From Desulfovibrio intestinalis (lineage in GTDB: Bacteria; Desulfobacterota; Desulfovibrionia; Desulfovibrionales; Desulfovibrionaceae): DNA of 64,000 bases. The position numbers and the translations under genes were made by a program. Shown here in pieces: positions 54,817 to 62,445 of the stretch. Where the stretch lies: positions 526,545-590,544 of the forward strand of contig NZ_JACHGO010000002.1 in assembly GCF_014202345.1 (NCBI RefSeq), read 5' to 3'. Under the pieces are notes generated by a model. It did no database searches, was not told where the DNA came from, and saw nothing but the letters and a program-made list of their open reading frames with translations. Each line of letters begins with the position of its first letter. Positions within the stretch are counted from its first letter, which is position 1.

Positions 54817-56103
54817 TTACAGGGTGCGGCCACCGATGCGGTTGAAGCCCAGTTCATTGGTCGCGCCAAGAATGGCCTGCAATTCCACTTCAAGACTGCC
54901 GTCTTCGCGCACAGAGCCGAAGAAGCCGCCAGCAATGGTTTCAGCAGGGGCCAGATCGCCGATGACCTTGCTCATGGGCGGCAGAACGATAAGTTCGTTG
55001 GCGTTACCGGCAGTGACGCAGGCATTGCCCTCTGGGCACGAGTCGGCTAGTGACTGGCTGGAGCCGTCGCGTCCGGCGAATTCGTCCGTAATGAGTACGG
55101 TTCTGATGCCAGCCTGCTCGGACTTGCGGCAGTTCATGATGAGGTCGGCGTCGGGGTTGCCAAAACCTTCTTCACTGATGACCACGGCCTCGACGCCCAG
55201 CATGCGGGCCAGCTTGACTGCATAGGAAGAGCTGCGCTTCTTGTCCGCCAGGGTGACGTTTTCATTGGTAATGATGACACCCACGAAATTGAGGTCCTTA
55301 CCGTGATGCTCGTAGAGGCTTCTGATCACGGGGTTGTTAAGATGGACGTAGGTACTGTTCTTGTCGCAGGCAGATACGCAGTTGCCCGAAATAATTGCGC
55401 CGTCCATAATTTCTGTGGGGCTGATCATGGTGGGCAGGATTCGCTTGGCGTCCACGCCGTAAACCCATGTGTCGTGCAAAAGACCCTGAGATTGCAGCAT
55501 GTAGATATAAGCCACCTTGGGCAGACCTGGATGGGCGTGCATGGCCTCGCTGAGTGGCGGGAAATCAAAGCTTTCAACTTTGTCGGCCTTGGCGCTCTTG
55601 CAAGCTGCGGCCAAATAGTGCGCGGCGCGCAGTCCGGCACGGCGGAAGCAGGCCTCGCACTGGTGCGGTTCCATTTCGGCTACGGCAGACAGGGAAAGGG
55701 TAAGGTTGCACGTCTTTGAAAAGGGCGTGTAGTCTGCGCCGGGGCCGGTCATATCCACAATGCCTTCCTGCGGGGCAACCACGCGGCCCGTGGTCAGCAC
55801 GGCCATGCCGCTCAAAACCAGGGTCTTGCCTTCACCAGTGTTTTCCACGTCGCCAATCCAGCCGGGAAAAACCTCGCCCGGCCCCTCAAGCTTGCAACGC
55901 GGTTCAATGGCATCCTTCACTGGCATGATGCGCGTGCTTTCACCGGGATGGGCAGCGTCAATTTCAACTCCGCCAAGGCGTTCGTCCTGCATGAGCAGGG
56001 CAGTTAGTTCTTCCTTATTAACAGTAAGCACACCGCCGCTGACGCCTGTGTGTGCACCAAAGATCAGCTTGCTGACTGTGATGCGGTGCAGTTCCAACTT
56101 CAC
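54817..56103 (-). CDS. grdE: Glycine reductase protein B, pyruvoyl proprotein
   Basis: 428 residues from GTG 56103, with AAGGAG seven bases upstream inside the end of grdX. The proprotein is cut at Cys242 in IISGNCVSACDKNS, where the new N-terminal residue becomes a carbonyl (pyruvoyl-type) group that binds glycine as a Schiff base. The position and motif match characterised GrdE. It starts two bases after the grdX stop and precedes grdB by 36 bases. Confidence 0.94.
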   Translation of the reverse strand: MKLELHRITVSKLIFGAHTGVSGGVLTVNKEELTALLMQDERLGGVEIDAAHPGESTRIMPVKDAIEPRCKLEGPGEVFPGWIGDVENTGEGKTLVLSGMAVLTTGRVVAPQEGIVDMTGPGADYTPFSKTCNLTLSLSAVAEMEPHQCEACFRRAGLRAAHYLAAACKSAKADKVESFDFPPLSEAMHAHPGLPKVAYIYMLQSQGLLHDTWVYGVDAKRILPTMISPTEIMDGAIISGNCVSACDKNSTYVHLNNPVIRSLYEHHGKDLNFVGVIITNENVTLADKKRSSSYAVKLARMLGVEAVVISEEGFGNPDADLIMNCRKSEQAGIRTVLITDEFAGRDGSSQSLADSCPEGNACVTAGNANELIVLPPMSKVIGDLAPAETIAGGFFGSVREDGSLEVELQAILGATNELGFNRIGGRTL

Positions 56104-56104
56104 G

Positions 56105-56581
56105 TTACATCTCCTTGTGGTGTGAAAGCACGCCTGGCGCAGGCGCCGGATGCCTTCCATTGAGGTTCAAAAGGCTTTTGATATTACAGCCCAGGCTCTC
56201 AATAGTTGCGCGCAGAAGCTCCACGTCCACAAAGGCGCAGTCCCGCAACGCGTCACCGTCAATGCGAATAGGCGCATGGGCGGTAGCGGCGTCGTAACGG
56301 GCCTGAGCCTGCTCGATGAGTTCAAGAGATGGGAGGTCCACTGAAGTGGAAGCCCCGGAAGGCGATTGAGCACAAGATGACAGAATCAGTGAGCGGTACG
56401 GCATCTGTCGGGGCAGAAAATTGCCGTAAAGAGGATGATTGGCGAGATGCCAACCCTGATGGATTTGATCGCGCGCCGCGCGAACAACGGACGCGGATCA
56501 GCCCGAGATGAGCTTGACGCTCAACCCCTCGGGGGTCATCTCCTGAAAGCGGGGATTGTTTGTAATAAGGACGTGAAGCAT
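56105..56581 (-). CDS. grdX: GrdX family protein with an in-frame TGA at codon 28
   Basis: From ATG 56581 the frame reads LITNNPRFQEM ... KLISG, then TGA (56498-56500), then in the same frame SASVVRAARDQIHQGWHLA and MPYRSLILS, on to the stop at 56105. Both sides match GrdX proteins (N-terminal TNNP, then RDxIHxGxxLxxHPLxG, then PYxS), so this is one 158-codon gene interrupted by a single TGA. A strong hairpin begins at the TGA itself (TGATC ... GATCA). Either a selenocysteine codon or a nonsense mutation; the operon already uses TGA for Sec twice. The role of GrdX is unknown. Confidence 0.75.
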
Positions 56582-56583
56582 AA

Positions 56584-56608
56584 GCGTACCTGCGGTTTAA
56601 TGGCACGC
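56584..56608 (-). promoter_or_regulatory. Candidate riboswitch expression platform hairpin
   Basis: On the minus strand GCGTGCC and GGTACGC (one G-T pair) fold with an 11-base loop and end three bases before the grdX ATG. The right arm covers the AGGTA ribosome-site region, so the hairpin could block translation when the glycine aptamer is empty. Confidence 0.45.
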
Positions 56609-56644
56609 CCTGTCTCCACAAGTGGATTCAGCAGCACTAAGATG

Positions 56645-56735
56645 TACGATCCTGTTACCTGAGAGTTTCAGCCTTTCGGCTTTGCCCCTTCGGTGCCTCT
56701 GCTCTGGCATTCAGTGCAAAGGACTCTCTCGCACA
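56645..56735 (-). ncRNA. Glycine riboswitch, single aptamer
   Basis: The minus strand shows the glycine aptamer landmarks in order: GCGAGAGAGTCC at the 5' side, the conserved core CACCGAAGGGGCAAAG, a CCGAAAGG hairpin, and GAAACTCTCAGGTAACAGGA at the 3' side. Only one full aptamer is seen; the sequence downstream lacks a second GCCGAAGG core. It lies upstream of grdX and the whole grd operon and should switch it on when glycine is high. Confidence 0.9.
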
Positions 56736-56749
56736 CTTACCACGATTCA

Positions 56750-56778
56750 AAAATGGACCATTGAGAAAAAAGTGTCAA
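56750..56778 (-). promoter_or_regulatory. Probable sigma-70 promoter of the glycine reductase operon
   Basis: On the minus strand a perfect -35 TTGACA (56778-56773) is followed after 17 bases by CATTTT as a weak -10. Transcription would start about 10 bases before the riboswitch. The poor -10 keeps the confidence low. Confidence 0.5.
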
Positions 56779-57284
56779 GCTTGCAAGGATAGAAATTATT
56801 TTTCACAATGGCGCTATTGGCTAATTTCCCGTCTAACCAGCGTGTTTATAAGGCAATAAAAAGTATCATTATTGAAAATATTTCTTCAGCTGACCAACTT
56901 GCTGTTGCCCATATCCCTTTCTCAAAATATACCTCATAATTCAGATGAAATCTCTATGATATTCGTTGCACAACAGCTCAAAAAATTACAGCAGTAGCAA
57001 ACTTCAAGGTGACTGCGAGCAACCCTGCGCCGAATTGGGATTCTTACTTAAAATATTGAGATAAAGTGTTTTGAAAGCCGAAAATTCTTCATACTTGCCA
57101 TCATCATGCGAAGTAAGAAGAAAGTTTTGGTTTGGAACGGAGCTATTAAGCGGGGTATCTGAGGAAGGGCCTTTGCGCCTCTGCGTTGGGCATACGCGAT
57201 CCCATTCGTGATCCGCCTGATGGGAATAGTCAAAATCGGAAAAGTTGCAGGCCGGAAGGGCGCATTTCAAGCCAGAAAAACAAA
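56779..57284. other. Gene-free stretch between the grd promoter and the tRNA terminator
   Basis: An 88-residue minus-strand frame (57004-57270) has no ribosome site and no family features and is not accepted. AT-rich in the part next to the promoter. No other structure was seen. Confidence 0.35.
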
Positions 57285-57320
57285 AAAAGGATTACAACTA
57301 TTCAGCTGTAATCCTTAATT
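57285..57320 (-). terminator. Terminator of the (displaced) tRNA gene
   Basis: On the minus strand AAGGATTACA and TGTAATCCTT pair around a short loop and are followed by a T7 run. It begins nine bases after the CCA end of the tRNA fragment, so it is the transcript end of the original tRNA gene. Confidence 0.75.
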
Positions 57321-57326
57321 TTTTCA

Positions 57327-57347
57327 TGGTGCCGAGGGCGGGACTCG
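57327..57347 (-). other. tRNA-Leu-like 3' end fragment: attachment site at the island edge
   Basis: The minus strand reads CGAGTCCCGCCCTCGGCACCA, i.e. part of the T loop, the 3' half of the T stem (CCCGC), the acceptor 3' strand (CCTCGGC), the discriminator A and CCA. Upstream the match to a tRNA stops abruptly. A 3'-end fragment beside a tyrosine recombinase gene is the mark of site-specific integration; the complete tRNA should lie at the far end of the island, beyond 64000. The Leu identity is inferred from the GCCGAGG-type acceptor. Confidence 0.75.
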
Positions 57348-57483
57348 GCAGGCGAATGAAAAGGACTCGAACCAACTGGCTGTATTGCTTGATAAGTTAA
57401 AAGAGCAGGGTAGTTATGGTGACTCCAACTTTCCAAGCGACACCTTTACTGGGTCACTCGCTGGGTCACAAGGAGCCGAAATT

Positions 57484-59256
57484 ATGCTTGGCTACACAGG
57501 TAATCGCCAATCCCCCTTCCTTTACCTAAAGGGAAGGATTTTCTACTATCGCTATAAACTTCCTAAGCGATTCGCTAGGGGAGGCTCAACGAAGGAAATC
57601 CGAATCAGCCTACGAACTGCCTATCAATCCCAGGCAGCGCGTATGGCTGCTTATCTGCATTCCTTGACTACAGAATCTTTGGAGCGTTGGACGATGGGCG
57701 AGCATGATGATTTTACAGAAAACATGAAGAGAATTGCTGAACTTCGCAAATTTCTTCAGAATGAATTGGACAAAATCCTTGATGCGCCAGGCAAACGAGA
57801 TTTACCCCCTTCCGATATTCGTAAACGGCTGAACGGATATTTGAAGTATCAGCTTGACCAAGAAGCAGTATCGCCTGAGCCTCCTGATATCATTGAAATT
57901 GAAGATGAGAAGGGCCTCGTCGAACGGGTTGATTTGGCACAAGTAAGTGAAGAGATTGCTGCAAATTTACTTTACAATCTCAATACAGGGGAAAATTTTG
58001 ATAACGATATTCAGCGGTGTGTATTTGAACTCGTTAAAAGCGGTGTATTCGAAGCTTCAGAAGTCTCTCGTGATAATGTAGATGGACTTACCAGAAGTTT
58101 TTTGGCTATGCAGATCAGCCTCGAAAAAATCAGGGCAGCGAGGCTTAAGGGAGATTTTTCATACGAGCAACCCTACCATCAAGCAGAATATACACCATAC
58201 CCACAAATTGAAATGCCTGCTGAAGAAACAACTCCCTATCTTAGTGAACTGATAGAGAAATACTGTATTATAAAAATTAATGATGGCGCATGGGTCCAGC
58301 GCTCTCTTGCCGACCACAAGAACAGAGTTACAAGCCTATTACGGATTATCGGTGATAAACCAATACATTCAATCACTAGAAAAGATATGCGTAACTTTAG
58401 AGATACGCTTCAAAAACTTCCTCCGCGCTGGCGCGAGCAGTTAGATAAATCTGAGCTTTCTGTTGAAGATTTTATTGAAAAGCACAAAAATAAAACATCA
58501 TTAAGTATTAAGAGTATCAATGTAATTGTGGAAGCAGTTTCCGGAATGTTTACTTGGGCTATGCGTGAAAATTTAATTGAGCGCAACCCTGCTCAAGGCC
58601 TTGGCATTAAAGACACACAACAGGACATAGAGAAGAGGCTTCCCCTCTCTGATGATGATATAAAGCTGATATTTTTTAATGGGGATTATAAGCCAGGTGC
58701 CTTTAAAAATCCCGCTTTTTACTGGGCTCCCTTGATTGCTCTCTATACCGGGATGCGACTTGAAGAAATATGCCAACTTCATTGCGAGGATATCTATGAC
58801 GAAAATGGCATATTTTTAATTGATATTCGAGAAGATAGTTCTGATGGACTATGTGATAAAATATTAAAAACAAAAAATGCAAAACGAAAAATACCACTGC
58901 ATGACGATATGATAAAATTGGGACTTATATTATACCGCGATGATGTAATAAAAAATAATCAAATTAGGTTGTTTCCAGCTCTAAATAAAACAGAAAAATC
59001 TCCAAAATATGGTAAGCAGGTTGGAAAAGCGTTTGGATTGCTCCTAAAAGAAAAGAGAATTGCTGATGGAAAAAGTTTTCATTCGCTCCGTCACTCCTTC
59101 TCAAATTTTTTCAAAATTAGAAATATGCATACAGACATGTTTAGACAGGTGTTTGGACATGAAATTCAAAATCTGGCAGGAAGGCAATATGGTGATAAGT
59201 TTTCAATAAAACAAATCTATGAGGAACTTATTTCAAAAATTTCCTTCGAGAAATAG
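57484..59256 (+). CDS. int: Tyrosine recombinase / integrase of the island
   Basis: 590 residues from ATG 57484 (AAGGAG upstream; a longer TTG frame overlaps the att region). The N-terminal domain (SPFLYLKGRIFYYRYKLPKRF) resembles the arm-binding domain of large integrases, a central SAM-like domain follows (TRKDMRNFRDTLQKLP), and the catalytic domain has Arg near 425 (YTGMRLEE), His-x-x-Arg near 533-536 (FHSLRHSF) and Tyr near 569 (GRQYGDKF). It lies 137 bases from the tRNA 3' fragment and drives integration and excision of the island. Its AT-rich 3' half differs from the surrounding genes. Confidence 0.9.
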   Translation: MLGYTGNRQSPFLYLKGRIFYYRYKLPKRFARGGSTKEIRISLRTAYQSQAARMAAYLHSLTTESLERWTMGEHDDFTENMKRIAELRKFLQNELDKILDAPGKRDLPPSDIRKRLNGYLKYQLDQEAVSPEPPDIIEIEDEKGLVERVDLAQVSEEIAANLLYNLNTGENFDNDIQRCVFELVKSGVFEASEVSRDNVDGLTRSFLAMQISLEKIRAARLKGDFSYEQPYHQAEYTPYPQIEMPAEETTPYLSELIEKYCIIKINDGAWVQRSLADHKNRVTSLLRIIGDKPIHSITRKDMRNFRDTLQKLPPRWREQLDKSELSVEDFIEKHKNKTSLSIKSINVIVEAVSGMFTWAMRENLIERNPAQGLGIKDTQQDIEKRLPLSDDDIKLIFFNGDYKPGAFKNPAFYWAPLIALYTGMRLEEICQLHCEDIYDENGIFLIDIREDSSDGLCDKILKTKNAKRKIPLHDDMIKLGLILYRDDVIKNNQIRLFPALNKTEKSPKYGKQVGKAFGLLLKEKRIADGKSFHSLRHSFSNFFKIRNMHTDMFRQVFGHEIQNLAGRQYGDKFSIKQIYEELISKISFEK

Positions 59257-59364
59257 TGGCTCAAGATTTGACGGACACATAGCACTCCTCAGTAGAAAAA
59301 CATGTACGAAAGGACGGGAAGCGGAGCTGTCCCCACGCTTCCCGTCCTGCAATCAGCCTGCCCT

Positions 59365-59526
59365 CTACCGGCCTTCGCCTTCAGGCAAGGCCAGCCTTTG
59401 CGATTCATTCACGGTATCGCAGCTGACACTTTTCCCGTTTTCCAGTTCCACCGCAACCGCCGCTGCAGTGAATACCCCGGCGATTCCGGCCAGTATGCCG
59501 CCTATAAATGCCCACTTACCGTTCAT
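59365..59526 (-). CDS. Small single-helix membrane protein (53 residues)
   Basis: Starts at ATG 59526 with AAGGAG nine bases upstream. Residues 5-26 form one hydrophobic helix with glycine-zipper spacing (FIGGILAGIAGVFTAAAVAV), followed by a short polar tail with one Cys. No family was recognised. It is downstream of, and on the same strand as, the VWA gene and a 23-residue frame, so it may be part of the same operon. Confidence 0.5.
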   Translation of the reverse strand: MNGKWAFIGGILAGIAGVFTAAAVAVELENGKSVSCDTVNESQRLALPEGEGR

Positions 59527-59597
59527 GAATATTCTCCTTTTCAGTTACATAAATGCAGGAGGCGGGTCTGACCTCGCCCCTATGTGCCTGTTAATGG

Positions 59598-59669
59598 TTA
59601 GTCGTCCCAGTTTTCTTTGATGACCTGCAGCACAGCGATGGCAACAGGTATCCATGCCAATGGGTTCAT
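59598..59669 (-). CDS. Tiny membrane peptide (23 residues)
   Basis: ATG 59669 follows an ideal AAGGAGG site. The peptide MNPLAWIPVAIAVLQVIKEN with a WDD end has one hydrophobic segment and an acidic tail. It lies between the VWA gene and the 53-residue membrane protein on the same strand. The ribosome site is the main argument; size makes it uncertain. Confidence 0.4.
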   Translation of the reverse strand: MNPLAWIPVAIAVLQVIKENWDD

Positions 59670-59774
59670 ACAACCTCCTTGGGTATCAGCAGCGCGGGAT
59701 GCGCTGTCGGTTGAAGTTGATAATGGTTAAAACAGGCCGTGCCGGGCTCCAGCGGCAATAGTCCAGTGGTACCA

Positions 59775-61394
59775 TCATGATGCCCATCCTTTCAGCAGAG
59801 CGTCCTGAAGCATGTCAAACATGGTGGGGGCCAGGTCAGGCAGATCATTGATGACCCGACTGGTCTGCGGCAGCAGATGGGATATATGTTCATCACGGAT
59901 GCCAAGCCCATACACCTCAAAACCAAGCTTTTGCGCTACGCCCACGACGTGGGTTGCTGCGTGTGTGCTATCAGGCACACCGTCAGTGATGATGAGAATT
60001 ATTTTTCGTTGCTCCCTGAGGAACAGCATTGTCTGCATAGCCCACCACAAAGCCGGAGCCAGAGGGGTTCCACCTGAAGCGTTGATGTCAAAGCTGTCCG
60101 GCACCTTTTGACCATGCCTCATGATGGGGAATACAGAACTTGTGGAAGCCAGCGCGGGAAAAGCCGTGACCGCAGGATTTACGCCTTTGATATTTTCCAG
60201 CGCTTTTGCCACAGCAAAGCACGCCTGCCTTGCCAGAACGATGGGAGCGCCGCTCATACTGCCGCTGACGTCCAGCAGGATATGCACAGCAGTGTTGAGG
60301 TCGGTTTGTTCTGCCTCCCTGCAGAAGATACGCGGATTGCCCGTCTGCAGCCGATGGAGCGATCCGGTGTGTAAGGCCCCGCGCCGACCGATGCTACAGC
60401 GTTTTTGTGTCCGAGCCTGCAAAAGCCCCTGAAGACGTGTGCGCAAGGCAATGCTGGCCTGAAGGGCTTGCAGTTTCTGCTTTTCCGGTAATGCCCCTGA
60501 CTGTCGAAACCCTTCAATAGCCACCGTAACCTTCTCAAAGGCCGATTCTGCCTGAAAAAGATTAAGTACCGTTGAAAGAAGCTCACCCAGGTTTTGAGGC
60601 AGGTCTTGGGCTTCGGCATGGAATAGGGCTGTAAGCTGGGCTTTGGCCTTGCTTGGGAATATGGGCTGCTGCGTTTGAGATGCACAATCAGACGAAATAT
60701 CCTGATCTCCTTGCGAGGTAGAATCAGTGTGGTCAGCTCCGTTTCTTCTGGTTTTCTTCTCTTGCTGTTGCGGCTCCCACTGCCGGATGCTCTGGGCCAA
60801 TTGACGGGCAGAGGCAATGGCTGCAGCCGTGTCCGGGCAATGGATGAAAACCTTGGCCAGAATGGCATCCAGCACTTCTTTCAGGCCGGGGAAGTGCTGG
60901 CGTAGCACCTCTGCTGCTACCATGCGTGGAATGTTAACTTCTTCCACATCCCAAGCCCGCACGGTCAACAGCACATAGTCCAAAACAGCAAGGGCCGGGG
61001 AATCATCCCCGGCCCTTGGCTGTGCCTGCTCCACAAAGAATCGTCGTATCAACCAGTTTAAGTTGTGTCGGCAGCCAGGGAAAATGCCAGACAGCTTTTT
61101 CTCGATGCGCCAATCCTCCAGGCAGTTAAAGAGGTTGAAGGTCACAGGATCAAGGTTGGCGGCTTGTAGCACGCCAAAATCCGTATGCCGGATATGGCCG
61201 GATTCATGATCGATAAACGACCTTGCCAATGCCAGCAATTCCGGTTCGCAATCCATCGGCAATGAGGGCAGTTGAATGACCTTGCCGTTAGTGCAGGCTT
61301 CATTGCCACCGATACGTACCTGTACCCCGTACTGGTCGCCCAGCACGGACGCCAGCAGGGGCAGACAGTTGAGAACGTCTTTTGTACGTATCAT
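59775..61394 (-). CDS. CobT-like VWA-domain protein
   Basis: 539 residues. The C-terminal VWA domain has a complete MIDAS metal site: DVSGSMSG near 375, a Thr in GGTPLAPALWW near 445, and Asp in LIITDGVPDS near 470. The N-terminal part carries a HExxH-like HESGH at residues 63-67, and the middle is low-complexity and charged. The layout is that of the CobT subunit of cobaltochelatase-type AAA+/VWA pairs. Only three bases separate it from the DUF3150 gene upstream, and a CobS-like ATPase is two genes upstream, so the three probably form a complex. No cobalamin genes are near. Confidence 0.8.
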   Translation of the reverse strand: MIRTKDVLNCLPLLASVLGDQYGVQVRIGGNEACTNGKVIQLPSLPMDCEPELLALARSFIDHESGHIRHTDFGVLQAANLDPVTFNLFNCLEDWRIEKKLSGIFPGCRHNLNWLIRRFFVEQAQPRAGDDSPALAVLDYVLLTVRAWDVEEVNIPRMVAAEVLRQHFPGLKEVLDAILAKVFIHCPDTAAAIASARQLAQSIRQWEPQQQEKKTRRNGADHTDSTSQGDQDISSDCASQTQQPIFPSKAKAQLTALFHAEAQDLPQNLGELLSTVLNLFQAESAFEKVTVAIEGFRQSGALPEKQKLQALQASIALRTRLQGLLQARTQKRCSIGRRGALHTGSLHRLQTGNPRIFCREAEQTDLNTAVHILLDVSGSMSGAPIVLARQACFAVAKALENIKGVNPAVTAFPALASTSSVFPIMRHGQKVPDSFDINASGGTPLAPALWWAMQTMLFLREQRKIILIITDGVPDSTHAATHVVGVAQKLGFEVYGLGIRDEHISHLLPQTSRVINDLPDLAPTMFDMLQDALLKGWAS

Positions 61395-61398
61395 GGCG

Positions 61399-62436
61399 TC
61401 ACCACAGGCCTAGGCTGGGAATGGCGGGATGCGGCACAGCCGTTTCCACTGAGAGCGTATCCGGCAGGATGGGCGTGTCATCCGGGTCGCCATCAACATT
61501 GCCATCGATTCGGTCATCCCCGCTATCCAGGTCGGAAATACTGTTCGCCCCAGCCAGCAAGGCGTCCAGCACAAAGGCCGGGCCGTAGCCTTCGATAACT
61601 TTCTGGGCGTGTGCCACCAGAGCATCACTGTCCTTAAGCAGGCAGACCAGACCTTGCAGAAGCAGCAAGTCTGTGCCGATGATATTGCCCTTCTTGGGTA
61701 TGCGTAGCAGTGCGGCCTGCACGATATCTGCTACAGGAGCTACATGCGGTTCCACAAACGACAAGCCCGTGAGCTTGGTATGCAGAGTCCGCAGAGGAGA
61801 AAGGGCCTTGTGGGTTACTTCCGTCTTGCCGTGGTAAACCCTGCGCCAGATGTCTTCGGCGGATTTGGCCACTTCGCCAAAGAGCGTTCCTCCGAGACCC
61901 TGCACCTCTTCTGCCAGACCAGCTTCCAGCACGGCTGTGTTATCTATATGTTGCTCCAGCGGAGACACCTTGTACAACTGCCAGCGAAAATCCATGCGGG
62001 CGCGGACATAGTCCGGCCCCACAATGGAGTTGCGTATAATCTCGCCCCATTGATGATGCTTTTCTATCCAGCTTTGCACATTTTGGTCATAGCCTGCCAG
62101 AAAGGATTCCTTTTCTTTCTGGAAGTTGTTGCGGATGTTGCAAAGCTCATGCACGATTTCACCGGCTTTTTCTTCAGGAATGGCCCAGCCGGACATGAAG
62201 CGCACGCCGTGTCTGTCCAGATAGTTGAAGGCACGGGCCTTGAGTGTGCCGAACACTTTGAGGTTTTCCGGGTCGGCGATGCGTTTGGAACCAAGGGACG
62301 CCAGGTCTTCGGGTGGCAGTTCCGCGCCGCCCAGGTCCTCCTGGCTCATCTTGCGTCGGGCTGACCACAGACTGACATTGAGGTTAAGGGCCAGCAAATT
62401 GTCCAGAATGCGAATGTCAGAAACAATCGGTGTCAT
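61399..62436 (-). CDS. DUF3150-family protein
   Basis: 345 residues, mostly helical and charged, with a low-complexity acidic stretch near the C terminus (residues about 300-325, DLDSGDDRIDGNVDGDPDD). It resembles DUF3150 proteins, which recur between CobS-like ATPases and CobT-like VWA proteins on mobile elements. AGGAGA precedes ATG 62436 and overlaps the end of the ATPase gene. The function is unknown; a substrate-adaptor role in the ATPase-VWA complex is a guess. Confidence 0.7.
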   Translation of the reverse strand: MTPIVSDIRILDNLLALNLNVSLWSARRKMSQEDLGGAELPPEDLASLGSKRIADPENLKVFGTLKARAFNYLDRHGVRFMSGWAIPEEKAGEIVHELCNIRNNFQKEKESFLAGYDQNVQSWIEKHHQWGEIIRNSIVGPDYVRARMDFRWQLYKVSPLEQHIDNTAVLEAGLAEEVQGLGGTLFGEVAKSAEDIWRRVYHGKTEVTHKALSPLRTLHTKLTGLSFVEPHVAPVADIVQAALLRIPKKGNIIGTDLLLLQGLVCLLKDSDALVAHAQKVIEGYGPAFVLDALLAGANSISDLDSGDDRIDGNVDGDPDDTPILPDTLSVETAVPHPAIPSLGLW

Positions 62437-62445
62437 AACAGTCTC

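Noticed and set aside
56490..56510. Frameshift as explanation of the broken grdX
   Set aside because: Both parts are in the same frame (start positions differ by a multiple of three), so only the TGA separates them.
56322..56621. 99-residue minus-strand frame over grdX
   Set aside because: It is the shadow of the true grdX frame; the GrdX motifs are in the frame starting at 56581.
57004..57270. 88-residue minus-strand frame next to the tRNA fragment
   Set aside because: No ribosome site; it lies in the former downstream region of a tRNA gene.
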